This document shows, one piece after another, positions 21,325 to 33,044 of a DNA stretch of 64,000 bases (position 1 is its first letter; each line of letters opens with the position of its first letter). Under the pieces are notes generated by a model. That model was given only the letters and a program-made list of their open reading frames with translations, ran no database searches and was not told the origin of the DNA. Position numbers and translations under genes: made by a program. The stretch covers positions 200,940,565 to 201,004,564 of the forward strand of contig CM060988.1 of assembly GCA_030765065.1 (NCBI GenBank), in the 5' to 3' direction. Source of the DNA: Deroplatys truncata (lineage: Eukaryota > Arthropoda > Insecta > Mantodea > Mantidae).

Positions 21325-21437
21325 GTGTGAAGGTGGACCAGCAGCTGAGTGCGTGGCTTGCAGTGTTAGTGTTGCCTGTCAACTCTGCCCTGAACCCAGT
21401 CCTGTACACCCTCACCACGTCTAGCTTCAGGAATCAG
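21325..21437 (+). CDS. Relaxin-receptor-like LGR, TM7 exon
   Basis: The acceptor is TGAACAG and the donor GTGAGG. Two leading bases complete Gly, then 37 codons beginning VKVDQQLSAWLAVLVLPVNS. TM7 carries the class-A motif as NPVLYTLTTSSFRNQ (Asn-Pro-x-x-Tyr). The sequence P-(V/I)-N-S-A-L-N-P-(V/I)-L-Y-T-L-T-T is very characteristic of LGR receptors, including relaxin receptors. It ends in phase 0. Confidence 0.92.
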
Positions 21438-21537
21438 GTGAGGTTCAAGCAATCTACCACATTCACTTTAATTCTCATGTCCAGTATATCACACATACTT
21501 TGTTAAATAAAATAATTACAGCAATTTTTGAAAAATC

Positions 21538-21700
21538 TCATGTGTTATATTCACATGACTTTCTACACTCATCATTTATTTTTATGCTTTAGCTTATATA
21601 CACTACTTATGAACACTTATTTTTCTATCTACTTCATGTAAATCAAGATAAACCTTTGCAGAAATAGTTTCATTACACATTTTGTTGTAAATACAAGAGG
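21538..21700 (-). repeat. Family R 3' end fragment
   Basis: It contains tcatgtgttatattcacatgactttctac and cagaaatagtttcattacacattttgtt. Confidence 0.6.
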
Positions 21701-22058
21701 GGTAGAGGAAACTAAACTGATAGCGTGGCATCTGCTGTATAAGAGCACGTGAACACCCTAACTTTTGACACCTTGCAGAATTATTGGTTATTTTTTCCGT
21801 AAATATTAATTAATACAACGTATATGCAGTAATTTAAAATCTACAGCATTTAAATGTACCAATGAAATGTGGGAACAGGGTTGGTAGCACATCTTGACTT
21901 GTGCATATTTTAAGGAGCTCTCAGTATGATATAATTATTTTATGGCTTAAATACATCAGGAGCGTACACACTTGAAGGTGGGCACAAAGCTTCTCCAGGG
22001 TATCTTTCCATAAAATCACTACAATTTTACGTTGTCACTAGATGGCACTATAACAGAA

Positions 22059-22356
22059 ATTAAAAATTAAATTCAGTTTTATTTATGGTCGCTCTTTAAC
22101 TACTATGGTCCTTAGTGTCCCATTCTATATTGGACATGAAAGACTGTTATTTTGCTCAGAGGCCTCTTTATCAGGCTTGAGGTTCTTTTATGTGCCATAA
22201 ATCTATGACACGGGACCACCGGCTTTACTTCCCTTTCGAAGGAAGCCATGTTAAAGGTTTTTACGCCCAAAAAAATCCATTGCCCTCTGCCAGGTTTGAA
22301 CCTGCGACCTCGGGAACTATAGGCTAGCATGGTACTCCTAGACCATGGAGGATGGT
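22059..22356 (-). mobile_element. SINE family A minus copy with tRNA-like head
   Basis: The full body plus head is present (B box GGTTCAAACCTGG and A-box region on the minus strand at 22352-22290). Flanks TATAACAGAA (22049-22058) and TATAAAAGAA (22357-22366) are a likely 10-bp target-site duplication with one mismatch. Confidence 0.75.
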
Positions 22357-22366
22357 TATAAAAGAA

Positions 22367-22869
22367 GTAGGTAAACAGCACGAGCGCAGAAACTTCTCTT
22401 GCTTATTCTAAACCATCCATTTTCTCAACTACAATTTAATTTACACATTACTTCGTTCTTGCCTTAAAATGCTGTATTTAATTCTGTACGCAACAACAAG
22501 AATCCCCAAAAAAACAACCCTTTTTTTTGTCAGACAAAGTATGCATTATCATTATTGTTATTATTATATCAGAGGTCTGGGGAGCTAGTGACCAGTGCCA
22601 ATTCTAACACCCCGAGTGTGTAAATAAGCAAATAAATGTCCTCCTTTTAGTTTAAGTTGTTTTTATGTTTGTATATCTCTATAGCTTCCCAATAAAGACT
22701 GGCATGAAATTGTTCACAGGAACTAAAAAATTGGGTGTCATGGAAACTAATGTCATGAGCACTTTGGAGGCCATGTTCCACTACAGCTGATCTGTCAGTA
22801 TCTCCCAGCCTGCCATTGTGTTTTAGTGTTGTATTGATGCTGCTTTTTGTTGTGCCTATATAAACCTGT
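22367..22869. other. Intron sequence, nothing recognised
   Basis: Receptor intron. A short (ATT)n run at 22547-22567 is the only notable feature. Confidence 0.45.
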
Positions 22870-23224
22870 CCTGGTATTTAAGTTCAGCATCTTCTAAGGG
22901 AAGTGACATGAACATTTTCACTTTCTTCCACCTCATACTACGCTTTACATAGAATTTTTTTCAGTAATTTTTTATTTTCTCAAAAATTGCTGTAACAATT
23001 TTGATTAAAACACAATACATTTAAGCTATTTTTATGACAAATGAAATGTAAATCTTCAATTTTCTGGGAATAGCTTGCGAAGCTCTCTCATTCTGAATGA
23101 ATTTTGTATAATTTTTATAAATTATAAATTTGTATGTATTTTTGTATGATGCCATTGTATTGTTTCTCCTATATGCAAAGAGTATGCAATTTCAAAATCA
23201 TATATGATCTTGTATCCCTCTTGT
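22870..23224 (+). repeat. Family R, part 1, interrupted by SINE B
   Basis: It contains tggtatttaagttcagcatcttc, a variant of the gaattttctgggaatagc segment, and attgtttctcctatatgcaaagag, and ends at the SINE B target site TCCCTCTTGT. Confidence 0.7.
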
Positions 23225-23648
23225 ACGTACTAGCCTGGCCTGGACTGGCTAGTGAAGAGAGTGGACATCTAGCACTGCACCTCAAGGGATCTATTGTACG
23301 TACACCCCGGGAGGTTGGATGAGGCCACCACAAGTGGACAGAGATGTGCAGAGTTCCCTAACAGTTCCAGGCTTGACCACCTGGCCATAGGAGGGCCGCT
23401 TGGAGATGTCCCTCCAGTGGGACCGGTAAAACATTTTTTGCCATCTGCTCAACAGTGAGCAAATCACAGTCCCAGAGCTAACCTGAAGCATGAGAGGAAA
23501 TGGGGAAGATAGGAGAGCCATGGTAGAATACACCACTCCAGTGCTCACCACAAAAAAAACCATGGACAGAGTAATCGGCCATCGGGAAACAAACCTGGGA
23601 CCTCCTGGATAGCAAGCCTTACACGTTACCGCGAACCATCTTGCTTGG
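23225..23648 (-). mobile_element. SINE family B with perfect 10-bp target-site duplication
   Basis: The minus-strand tRNA-like head (caagcaagatggttcgcggtaac, B-box region caggtttgtttcccg) is followed by the family body. It is flanked by TCCCTCTTGT at 23215-23224 and 23649-23658. Confidence 0.8.
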
Positions 23649-23765
23649 TCCCTCTTGTCCCTCAACAAAACATGTCATAAAACTATTTCTCAATAACACA
23701 AAGTAGATAGAAAATTAAAGTTTTGTAAAAGTGGGTAGAGAAAAATTTAACAAAGTGAATGTATG
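23649..23765 (+). repeat. Family R, part 2
   Basis: It resumes with aaactatttctcaataacacaaagtagatag and ends with gggtagagaaa. Confidence 0.65.
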
Positions 23766-23909
23766 TATGGTCTTTGCTCTGCTTAGAACTTGTGAGTGAT
23801 CTAAATGCTTGTTAAGTTATTTTAAAAACTCTTAAGTACAGTGGTCTAACATTATGCAAGTATGTTGTGATTTATTTCTATGTTAGTAACTGTGTGGAAT
23901 GTTGTACAG

Positions 23910-24014
23910 CTGTCAAGATTGCTGGGATCATGGAAGAATAGAGATTCCATGCCGTCACACGACTCTCTTAGTAATGCACAACTGAGTCTGAGGAATAGGG
24001 CCAGAGGAAGCCAG
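23910..24014 (+). CDS. Relaxin-receptor-like LGR, cytoplasmic tail exon
   Basis: The acceptor is GTTGTACAG and the donor GTATGT. It is a phase 0-0 exon of 35 codons starting LSRLLGSWKNRDSMPSHDSL and rich in Ser and Arg, a plausible phosphorylated C-tail. The evidence is position after TM7, matching phase and both splice sites; the tail itself is not conserved enough to identify alone. Confidence 0.75.
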
Positions 24015-24345
24015 GTATGTAACTCACTGGAACCTGTGTGACATAGGAGCAGTTACAGAGAACAGCTAGTACAGTGAGTTCCTCTCTGTTCTGGGAGAAA
24101 GAAAGACAGCCTTTGTTTCCCAAAGTATTATGTGCTTTGTTGAGACATGGTATAAATCACTAGAAAGTGTTTTCTGTTTCAGTTTAAGAAAAATAAGGAT
24201 ACAACATAAAAATGTTTACAAAATTCTCCCAAATCAAATTAACTTTTCAATGGAAAAGTTTTCTATTATGTTTGACGTATTCATTTGAGGAATAGTAGTA
24301 ATTGTTAAGTAAAAGCTGAAGCTTTCCTGATGTAGGTACTCTAGA

Positions 24346-24482
24346 TGTCTCTGGGCTTCAATGCAGGTGAATTGTTTCTGCAATGCCGATGTTTTGGGAG
24401 TCATGGGAGATAGAAGAGATGCACACTTGGTGTTGCATCCCAACAATAATTCACCTGCCTTGGAGCCCAAGAACATCTAGAA
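24346..24482. repeat. Hairpin-forming inverted repeat
   Basis: The arms ctagatgtctctgggcttc... and ...gagcccaagaacatctag are inverted copies of about 45 bp with a few mismatches. Possibly a small MITE. Confidence 0.55.
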
Positions 24483-24558
24483 TGTAATTATTATTGTTTC
24501 TAACATTCCCCATATGGTCCACTACAACCTTGTTCCCCCAGCAACAACTGCACCTGGA

Positions 24559-24650
24559 CCATTACTCCCAATGGTAGGATGATGATGATGGCAATGGTAT
24601 AAAAGGACCTACAGCTTTTACTATGATGGCCTTGGGGACATTTTTATGAC
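24559..24650 (-). mobile_element. SINE family C body fragment
   Basis: The segment gatgatgatggcaatgg... ggacctacagc... ccttgggga is the reverse of the central body of the copy at 15606-15922. The head is absent. Confidence 0.6.
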
Positions 24651-25663
24651 CTAGTCATAGACGAGGGCCTGGATTACGGCAACTTAAAATTGTCATTCCA
24701 TACCTCCTCCTCAATAAATTTTGTAAACCTTAAAGACACAAAATTACTCAGCAATAAGGCAGCTTCTAATTTCAATTCTCACATGACTAAAAAGGATTTC
24801 AAACGCATGAATATTAGAACACAAACATGTTGAGTCATAAAAGAATATGCTAGCAAAGAAGGCTTTGACTTTTCGTTGAGAATGTCATGGAATAGAAAAC
24901 AGTTGTTGTTACTCCACATAGTACAACTGACGAAAGCTACAGATATTTGATCCCAAACAATATACTTAGGTGGTCATGATTTAGCAACTGACAAAATAGA
25001 AAATACAGGTTTATAACATTACGATTATGTGATACTAATGTCCAAATCTTTTAATAACCCTTATGTAAATAAGTTTTGTTATATTTCTTTTGTATTATAA
25101 CTGAATTAATTGCCAGCATGTGGTAAATATTGTCTGTTTAGAGTCTTTTGAGACATTGGTAAAGGGAGATAAGGAATTTGTGAGGCTGTACAGTAGCTAT
25201 AACAAAGAGCTGCCACGCAAAGCTGACCTTGCTGTGACTAACTGGTTTTTACCTGCGCCTACCGCTGCCTCAAAAGATTCTGAACAGACAGTAGTTTTAT
25301 ACATAGAGAGAGAGAGATTGTGTCCAGCATAACATCAGAAATTACTGAATCTGTACACAAATTAGGATTTTTATTATTTTAGCTTCACTTTTTCACCAGA
25401 ACTTGCTGGGACATGTGTCCCCATCATCAGCCTGGATTCATTGCCGTGCTTCCTCTTGTGACTAATAGATGGCATTATCTGGTATAATGTGATCCTTTTC
25501 ACATGAGACACCAAAGTTGAATATATTGTTTTCTTCTTATGAATGAACAACTTTTCCCAGTTGGAGACTTCTGCTGATTTTCTAAGGATTTTTAAAAGCT
25601 TTGGTTTTTCTTCTAGCTGATATTTCAATATATATACTAAACTTTGCTGTCCCATGTTGAAAG

Positions 25664-26892
25664 AAATGGAGTTTTATTTATGGATGCTCTATAACTGCTG
25701 TGGTCCTTAGCATCCCATTCTATATTGGGTGTGAAACACCGGTAATTTTGCTCAGAGGCCTCTTTATCAGGCTTGAGGTTCTTTTACGTGCCATAAATCT
25801 ATGACACGGGATCACCGGCTTTACTTCCCTTCCGATGGAAGCCATGCTAAGGATTTTTACGCCTGAAAAAAATCCATCGCCCTCCGCTGGGTTTGAACCC
25901 GTGACCTTGGGAACTAGAGGCTAGCATGGTTTTTTTTTAGATTTTTTATCATCCTTTTAAATACATTTAAAGGACATGTCCAATTACAAATATAAAATAA
26001 TTTAACAAGTACAGCTTATAATTTTACATTACTTCTTTTACATTGCATTTACATTAAGTTTACCATGTCTAAATTCATCTATACTATAAAAATCATTTTC
26101 TATTAAGTATTTCTTTATTGTTTTCATCATTACATTTGGCTGGTTTATGTTCTTTATTTCTCTAGGAATTTATTGAATAATTCTCTTCCTCTAACTTCTA
26201 TGGCACGAATATTTAGAGTTCCCCTTAATGTTATTCTATAATAATCATCATTGTTTCTTAAATTATGGTTATGTACACTGGAATTTGTTTGCATATTTAC
26301 ATTTATCACAGTTTTTATGCATTCATATATATGGGACTGTTAACAAGCTTTGATTCTTAAACACCCCCCTACAAGTTTGTTTTTTTTCCATTTTGCTTAT
26401 TATTCTAATGGCTTTTTTTGCAGTTTAAAGACTTTATCCATTTCTCTTGCTGTAATATTTCCCCATAACGTAATTCTGTATCTTACATGTGAATATATAA
26501 AAGCATAATAGACCTGTTTCATTGTTTTATTGTCCATTATTTTAGTTAATTGTCTCATTACATAAATGCCCTTATTTATCTTTTTTCTAATTGATGTTAC
26601 ATGAGATTGCTAATTTAAATGTTTATCAATTATTACTCCAAGAAAATTAGTGCCATTTATTTCTGATATGTTTTCCCCATCTATACTTAGTTTAATATAC
26701 TTGGGTTAAGTTTTGTTAATTCAAAGTTAATACATACTGTCTTTTGTGTATTTATTATCATATCTAAATTAGCATAATATTGTTTTATAATTTTTAAAAA
26801 TGAATTTGCTCTATTTTCAACCTCTTTTGCTGTTTGACCTTTAATTATGACAGTCATGTTGTGGTAACCACTACACCACAGAGGACGACCCT
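25664..26892 (-). mobile_element. SINE family A split by a LINE insertion
   Basis: The SINE body and part of the head (25664-25930) and the rest of the head (gtggtaaccactacaccacagaggac, to 26892) are separated by LINE sequence. The SINE has a perfect 10-bp target-site duplication ATGTTGAAAG at 25654-25663 and 26893-26902, so both halves belong to one insertion. Confidence 0.85.
25931..26866 (-). mobile_element. 5'-truncated non-LTR retrotransposon (RT C-terminal part)
   Basis: On the minus strand the sequence starts at N-M-T-V-I-I-K-G, just after the expected catalytic YADD motif. It continues with NTQKTVCINFELTKLNP, then F-L-G-V-I-I-D-type and H-V-R-Y-x-I-x-L-W-G segments with some frame breaks, and ends in a poly(A) (poly-T at 25931-25939). 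The order matches the C-terminal region of jockey/CR1-like polymerases and parallels the longer element at 39867. It inserted into the A-box side of a SINE A copy. Confidence 0.75.
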
Positions 26893-27056
26893 ATGTTGAA
26901 AGGATCTCATTACACAATACATCCAACCAGATAATGCCATTAGTTACAAGAGGAAGCACGGCAGTGAATCCAGGCTGATGATGGAGATGAAGGTCTCCCA
27001 AACATATTCGTAACTTCTAGTGAAAAAGCAAAGCTAGAATAATAAAAATCCCAATT

Positions 27057-30000
27057 TGTGCGTTTAAAACACTTCACTGTGATTCCCAAAATATTTTTAA
27101 AAAATACTCAATCTGTATTTATAATCAACTACTGAGATAATTTTCTTGATGTTTACAGATTAATGCTATTTCTAAAATTCTAAATTGATATCAGGAGTGT
27201 GAAAACTGTATAGACTTTATGTTATTAAATAACAGACCAAAGAAAAGGTACAAAAGTTTAAAATTTCTGCTGCTATGATCAAGCAATCCAATAAATGTTT
27301 CACCACTAAAACACTCACTAGGAATGGGCTCAAAAATAAAGTAGCAAGGTCATTCTATACAACATTTAAAATTTTTGTCAGTGAAGTACTCAATTTTTTT
27401 TGTATTCTAGTATGTATGTCATACAAAAAAGTTAAAATATATAATATAAAAAATTGTTACATAAGTGGTTTATCTGCAGTGAAGGGAGGAGGTTCGGGGC
27501 ATTGTCATGCAGATTCCAAAACAAAACAATTACATGATTCTAAAGAGGAATAAGCATATATAAATCTACTATGGATTATATTAAACATAATATTACAGGA
27601 TAAGTGTGAAAAGTGATGAAACAAATATTTATTTATATCTTCACATCCAGCCCTTTTTATTATTTGATATTTTATTTTCCTCAAGATAAACACATGCCAT
27701 TACTACCATTTAAATTTCATGAAACAGCCAAACTGTGATAGTTATTACATTATAAAAATAAGGATGATTTGTGCTGAAGGTTTAAAATTGCATGCGATGA
27801 GATGCAATGGATAGTGTGTAACTTGATGCCTATAGAAAATTGGGAATAAAAGACTCTATTAATAAAGTGTTCAATGTGTGCAATGACGGTAATGAGGGAA
27901 GTATTGATTGCACTACTCAAGGAAAATTTTTGAATACTAATGAGAAATACTGGATTCTTATATGCCTTCTTAGAAGCTCAATTGAGCACAAAATAATGCA
28001 CGAGCTTAGTGTATCTCTTTCTGCAGCTCGCACAGCAAAATTTACTTAAAACAGTATGGGTATAATATCAGTACATGATAGAAAATATCACTGCCAGTCA
28101 GATATCTGATTGTATTACTTTTACTTGTTAACTTTTAACAGAGTTATGGTTTACCAACTTATAGTCTGTAGTGCCAAAGAGGATGGCAAGAGGGTGAAAA
28201 GTAAAAAAAAAAATGGCTGACTTATTAAGCCAATCTTAAAGAAATTTATAAGGAATTTAAGAACAGACACCCAGACATTAAAATTGGTGTTTCATGTTTT
28301 GCATACTGCATACTATCTGGAGCAGCTGGAACTCTCAATGTTTGCTTATGAGTCATTCCATGTCAATTCTCACAAATTTTCACAAAATCTGACCATTGTG
28401 TCTCCAGTTCACTTCAAATTTTGTCCATGGATTACAAAAACAAAGTGAATTATGTTTAAATTATTATATTTTTTAAATTGCAATATCTTAAAAAATAATG
28501 CACAATCCAACTTGTGAAAAGTGGCACACCTCTCTACCTTTAAATTACAATATCTCACTGGCAATAAGGGATAAAATTATGTTATAAAGTGCTATGCAAA
28601 GCTTAGAATGCAATATTTTACTTAATATTTATTATAATTCATTATTTACACCAATTTTTAAAATCCAAACATTTAAATACTATATATCCCTATTAATCCG
28701 CATGTTTAAACTTCTATACGTACATTCCTTGTAGTTTTGTATATATTTAGATAAAACAAAAATGGGATCCTGTATAGTTGATTTTAAATAAAATAACTTA
28801 GAAAGCGGTGTGTGGTGGGATTCCAGGCGGCACAGCAGTCTGTCATTGGATGCCTTGTCAATTGTTCACAGCACTTTAGTTGTACTAGTTTGTTCACAGG
28901 TACTGTTAAATTTTGCGTACAGTTGAGAAACATTCGAACTTTCAATCATATCCTATGGGAGGCAACTTAACTACAATTTAAATGCACACTTTTTTCCCTT
29001 CAGCAAACAATGAATAGCATCTGGTTATTATTGCATTACTGGTTGATGGAATAAATTAACTTAGCTCTAAAGTATCTGTGACTACTGTTGCATTGCTCTA
29101 TATTGTCTTAAAAGTGTCACTATGTTCAAAACCACTTCTGGATTATTCACAAGCATTGGTACTTTGTAGCACACAATCACTGTTATCAGTGAGTGGTACT
29201 TTGGGATTTTTTCTTTTTTGGGGGGGGGACACGCATCACATAGTTTTAGGTCTGGTGACAAAGTTAAGTTCTCCATTTTTAATTTTGTAAGCATATTGCA
29301 GGTAACTAAGCTTAATGATTTTTGTCTTGTAATTATACTTGGAAACATTAAATGGATTGAAGCAATAGACATAGCTACGTTTCTTCAGTTCACTCATTAT
29401 TCACTTTCAGAAATCACAGAGCTAAGAATTAACTTCTAAAACAAAAAGCTGAACACAAAGTAACATTTAAAATGAAATGAGGCTTCATAGAATATAATTC
29501 CCAGTTACTAAGTTACACCAAACACTGGGAGTGATAGCCTATCACGTTTGTACTGCATAATGCATGAGCCGGCACAGCTCTCAGTCAACATCTCCCTACA
29601 TGCTAACACAAAAAATAAACTCTTTAAAAGCGTACTTCTAAGGGAGATCCCATCTTGATATTAACAGGTTTAAAACAAAATATATTGCAGATTCCTCCTA
29701 TATTTTTTCCAGATTTTAGTATAATGGGGTTAAATATACTGCAGTTTAAAATATTCATACTTTAAAAAGTGATTTTTTTTATTCTGAATAATTAGTATTT
29801 TGAATAAGGTAAACCACTATGTTTTATCTACAAAATGACGTATTGTTTTTATCAGTGACCATTTTGTATTCCAGGAATAAATTGGTTTTATGTAATGTGC
29901 ACGTATAAGAAAAATGTTAAATATGCTGTAAATCCTAAAATAATTTGATTTTCTGCAAAATATAAAATAATTGTCCATTTATTTTATCGGTGGAACATGT

Positions 30001-30509
30001 AAACTAAAATTCTGAATATTTAGAGAAAGTGATATTTTGTGTTGATGTGGAATGATATGGTATTTGTGAAAACACAAAACTGATATTAATGAGTTTGCAA
30101 AAAATAAGCCATGATGATGAAAGTGGAAGGAAAAGTGTTGAGGTTTAATACAAAAATGGTTTGTCAGAGTCCATCTAAAAATTGTTATTTAGACAGATGT
30201 GAAAAATATCCAGGGAGTGTAATTGTTTCACAATATCTAAATTCATTACTGGAGAAAAATCTAATGGAAGAAAACATTAGACAAATCCGAGATAATCCTG
30301 ATAACGACTAATACTGAAAATTGTATCAATAATTTCCTTGTGTGTCTAAACAAATTTAAAGCATACAATTCCATAGCAATAGCTTAACTGTCATACCTGA
30401 AACTTCCGAAAATGACAATCCAACATAAGGAATTCATTGGTAATGGTGAGTATGCTGAAAATTAGTTTTGTTATGCAGGATGCCATACAAGGCTACCACT
30501 GGAATAGGT
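27057..30509. other. Long intron stretch, nothing recognised
   Basis: AT-rich (many TTTAAA and polyA/T runs) with only short open frames. One segment (gagtcattccatgtcaattctcaca at about 28349) reads like a dispersed repeat start, but I see no second copy here. No exon is supported. Confidence 0.5.
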
Positions 30510-30755
30510 CTCTGCAGGTTCAAACCCGGCGGAGGGCAATGGATATTTCGGACGTAAAAATCCTTAGCATGGCTTCCTTCAGAAGGGAAGTAAAGCTGGT
30601 GGTCCCGTGTCATAGATTTATGGCACGCAAAAGAACCTCAAGCCTGATAAAGAGGCCTCTGAGAAGAATTTCCTGTCTTTCACGCCCAGTATAAAATGGG
30701 ACGCTAAGAACTATAGTGGTTAAACAGAGTCCATTGTATAAACCTCAATTTAATT
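30510..30755 (+). mobile_element. SINE family A plus copy, head partly lost
   Basis: It begins at the B box (ggttcaaacccggcgg), so the A-box half of the tRNA-like head is missing. The body is complete to aaacctcaatttaat. Confidence 0.75.
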
Positions 30756-31699
30756 TTAACAAGTCAGCAACTATTCATCCATTTGTTATTTACTAGAAAG
30801 CTAACAATGATCTGGAACATATGCGTTTTTCAATTACATCAGATTATTTAGTTCTGCTGCACAACTCATCTTTTTAAAAAATATAAGATTACCTGTCCAC
30901 AATAACAATTTCCACATGAAAATAAGATTTACTGTTTCAGTGATGCGGCAGCAGGTCAAAACAATCTGTTATGTCATTGGACAGATTTCCAAGGGTCAAG
31001 AATGGCATTTCATTCACAAACCAAAGAGGAATATGAGAAGCCTTGTTATTAAATACACAGAGATTTGTGGGACTGGAAACTGTGTCAGAAACGCACAGCA
31101 TCCACTTTCTGAAGGAAAAAAGGAAAGAAAGAAACAGAAAAATAAAAGATTGCTATAGTAATATTTTCTGGTTCATGTGAAATCTCCCAAAAGTTGTGTT
31201 CCTAAATTCCCCGAGATCTTGTCATGCGGAGACAATAAACTGTTCCAGATAGCCAAACAAGTTCAACAATGGCGGGTTTGGCATCATGTGCCTTGGATCT
31301 ATCAGTTATTTATATTTTATAACTTGAGTTCCTTTTGCAGTTCTGTGTTGAAACTTCTGCGGCTTAAATATGTTTACCTGTATTTAATTTTAAACTTTCA
31401 TTCAAATTAAAAGGTTGTCTTTGGAGTTATAACATTTTAAATTATGCATGTGTATTCTTTTCAACAGAAAATAATGTAAACTTAATATTTAGTGCAAAAT
31501 AACACTTAATATCCACCCTTTTCATAAACATAAGAATAATTTATTTTGAAGTTCCTGTAGAGTCTGCCTGTGTTGACACCATTCATATTGAAACGTAGAG
31601 TGACTGTCCAGTTTTTCAACTATCACTTCTCTTTGTAAGTTCTCAATGCGACTTAACTGTTTTGATCTAGAGTTGAACACAAGACTTCTACAACCCCTC
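30756..31699. other. Intron sequence, nothing recognised
   Basis: Receptor intron, AT-rich, no supportable feature. Confidence 0.45.
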
Positions 31700-32010
31700 G
31701 CTGCACTGAGCAGAATGAATCAGAAGGTAACGTCTGTGGTCCGCATTCGTAAGATCCCAGATTCTCCCCAGCGACCACCCACTCTGACCCATAGGTTTTT
31801 CATGGTTCGGCAGATGAATGCTGGGGTGGTTCATCTTCTACCACGACTTTCCCGCCCCTCATTTTCTGTACCCATCATCTTGTCATCGGTTTCAGGGTTT
31901 TGGGCCCACACAACGGTGTTCAGCGGGTTGCAGCTGGGCGGTGGTTTGCCTCTGTAGAGGTTTCTTCTAGGCAACACTACGGGGACTCTTAGTTAGGTCC
32001 CCCCCCCCCC
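31700..32010 (+). mobile_element. SINE family B plus copy
   Basis: The head remnant (gaatcagaaggtaacgtctgtgg... agatcccagattctcccc) and body (cgaccacccactctgaccc, gatgaatgctggggtggttc, ttcagggttttgggcc) are followed by a run of C at 31997-32014. Confidence 0.65.
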
Positions 32011-32840
32011 CCCCGAGTGGTCTCCCAGGGGTTGGTTGCTAGGACTGGGTGGCACCGAATGTATTCAATCTGGAAACATTAGGGGATCCCCGTCCATGTT
32101 AGCACCCGTCTTCTCCATCCCCTCATCTCTCCCTCCCAGGGGTCACGTTCGAAGCAAAAAACAGCCTACTTGCAGTGCTCCACCCCTGTACTTTTACCTT
32201 TAGCACATACTGCACATCACCAACTCACTTGTAGAACCACACTTAATGTAGCACCAGAATCGCACTCGCTTATACAGCCAATGGAATCTTCCACAGAACA
32301 TTCTACAACTATCTTGACTTGTGTTCTGGAGATGGGGAAAAGAAACTTCCAGCAAACTCTAGTCATCTGTTGATAGTGCTTCTGGTGTTTATGCGGGTGC
32401 AAGCGCAACTTATCTTTGTTTATCTCTGACTGCCTGGTGCCGACCTCCTGATAACCTTGGTCCATAGCCTCTGCGTCACAGATTATAGTCTCTAACATAA
32501 TGTAACTGCAAATGTGATCCAGAAAACAAATTACTTGGTCATTGCTGGTAACTGTTAATGCACTGTACCTGTGATAGTTGTAAATAACTTTTCACATCCT
32601 AAATACTTACAGACTATACAACAAAATGCTCATTTTTAACACATATGTTGATGAATATCAGATTTTTCCTTCATTATTTGGAATACACAGGGATTTTACT
32701 AAGTTACAGTTATATGGGGTGAAGGGGAAGATTAACCATAATAATCTTCTACTTAATTGTACAATAATTTGATAAAGAACACAATGAAAGCTTTTGTAAC
32801 CACTAGACATGACTTAGCTACTGAATGATTTTTGTTTCAG
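32011..32840. other. GC-richer unexplained segment before the last receptor exon
   Basis: Between about 32150 and 32500 the composition is less AT-rich than its surroundings, and both strands are open for 67 to 93 codons. I recognise no domain. It could be a further SINE-like repeat or part of an unrecognised mobile element. The end (tttttgtttcag) is the acceptor of the last receptor exon. Confidence 0.4.
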
Positions 32841-32903
32841 CAACCCACAAGATCCAGCACTCTCCGAAGTAGCTGGAAGTCCTACCAGGCGACAGCACTG
32901 TAA
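32841..32903 (+). CDS. Relaxin-receptor-like LGR, last coding exon with stop
   Basis: The acceptor TTTTTGTTTCAG has a strong pyrimidine tract. In phase 0 it encodes 20 residues, QPTRSSTLRSSWKSYQATAL, then TAA at 32901-32903. Phase agreement with the previous exon and the Ser/Arg-rich composition support it as the tail end. The 3' untranslated region follows; a family R copy begins at about 33045. Confidence 0.7.
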   Translation, partial: QPTRSSTLRSSWKSYQATAL

Positions 32904-33044
32904 CTGCTGCTAGTAAACTTTTGTTTCAAAAGAACGTTATTTATGCTACATAAGTCATTTACAATAACGTGTTTCCTCTCTGGCAAGTGGAATGTGAAAT
33001 CTGTAGCTGTATAGTGTTTCCCTTTTGAATGTAACAGTAGATAT

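Larger units (their letters stand above)
25363..27056. mobile_element. Inverted-repeat element carrying nested SINE A and LINE
   Basis: The outer arms at 25363-25505 and 26903-27056 are inverted copies (ttatta(t)tttagctt... catcagcctggattca... cgtgcttcctcttg). Between them sits SINE A, itself split by a LINE. With SINE and LINE removed the original element would be roughly 450 bp, probably a non-autonomous DNA element. No transposase is visible. Confidence 0.7.

Noticed and set aside
32170-32498. Additional receptor or antisense exon
   Set aside because: No splice phase agreement with the neighbouring exons and no recognised domain.
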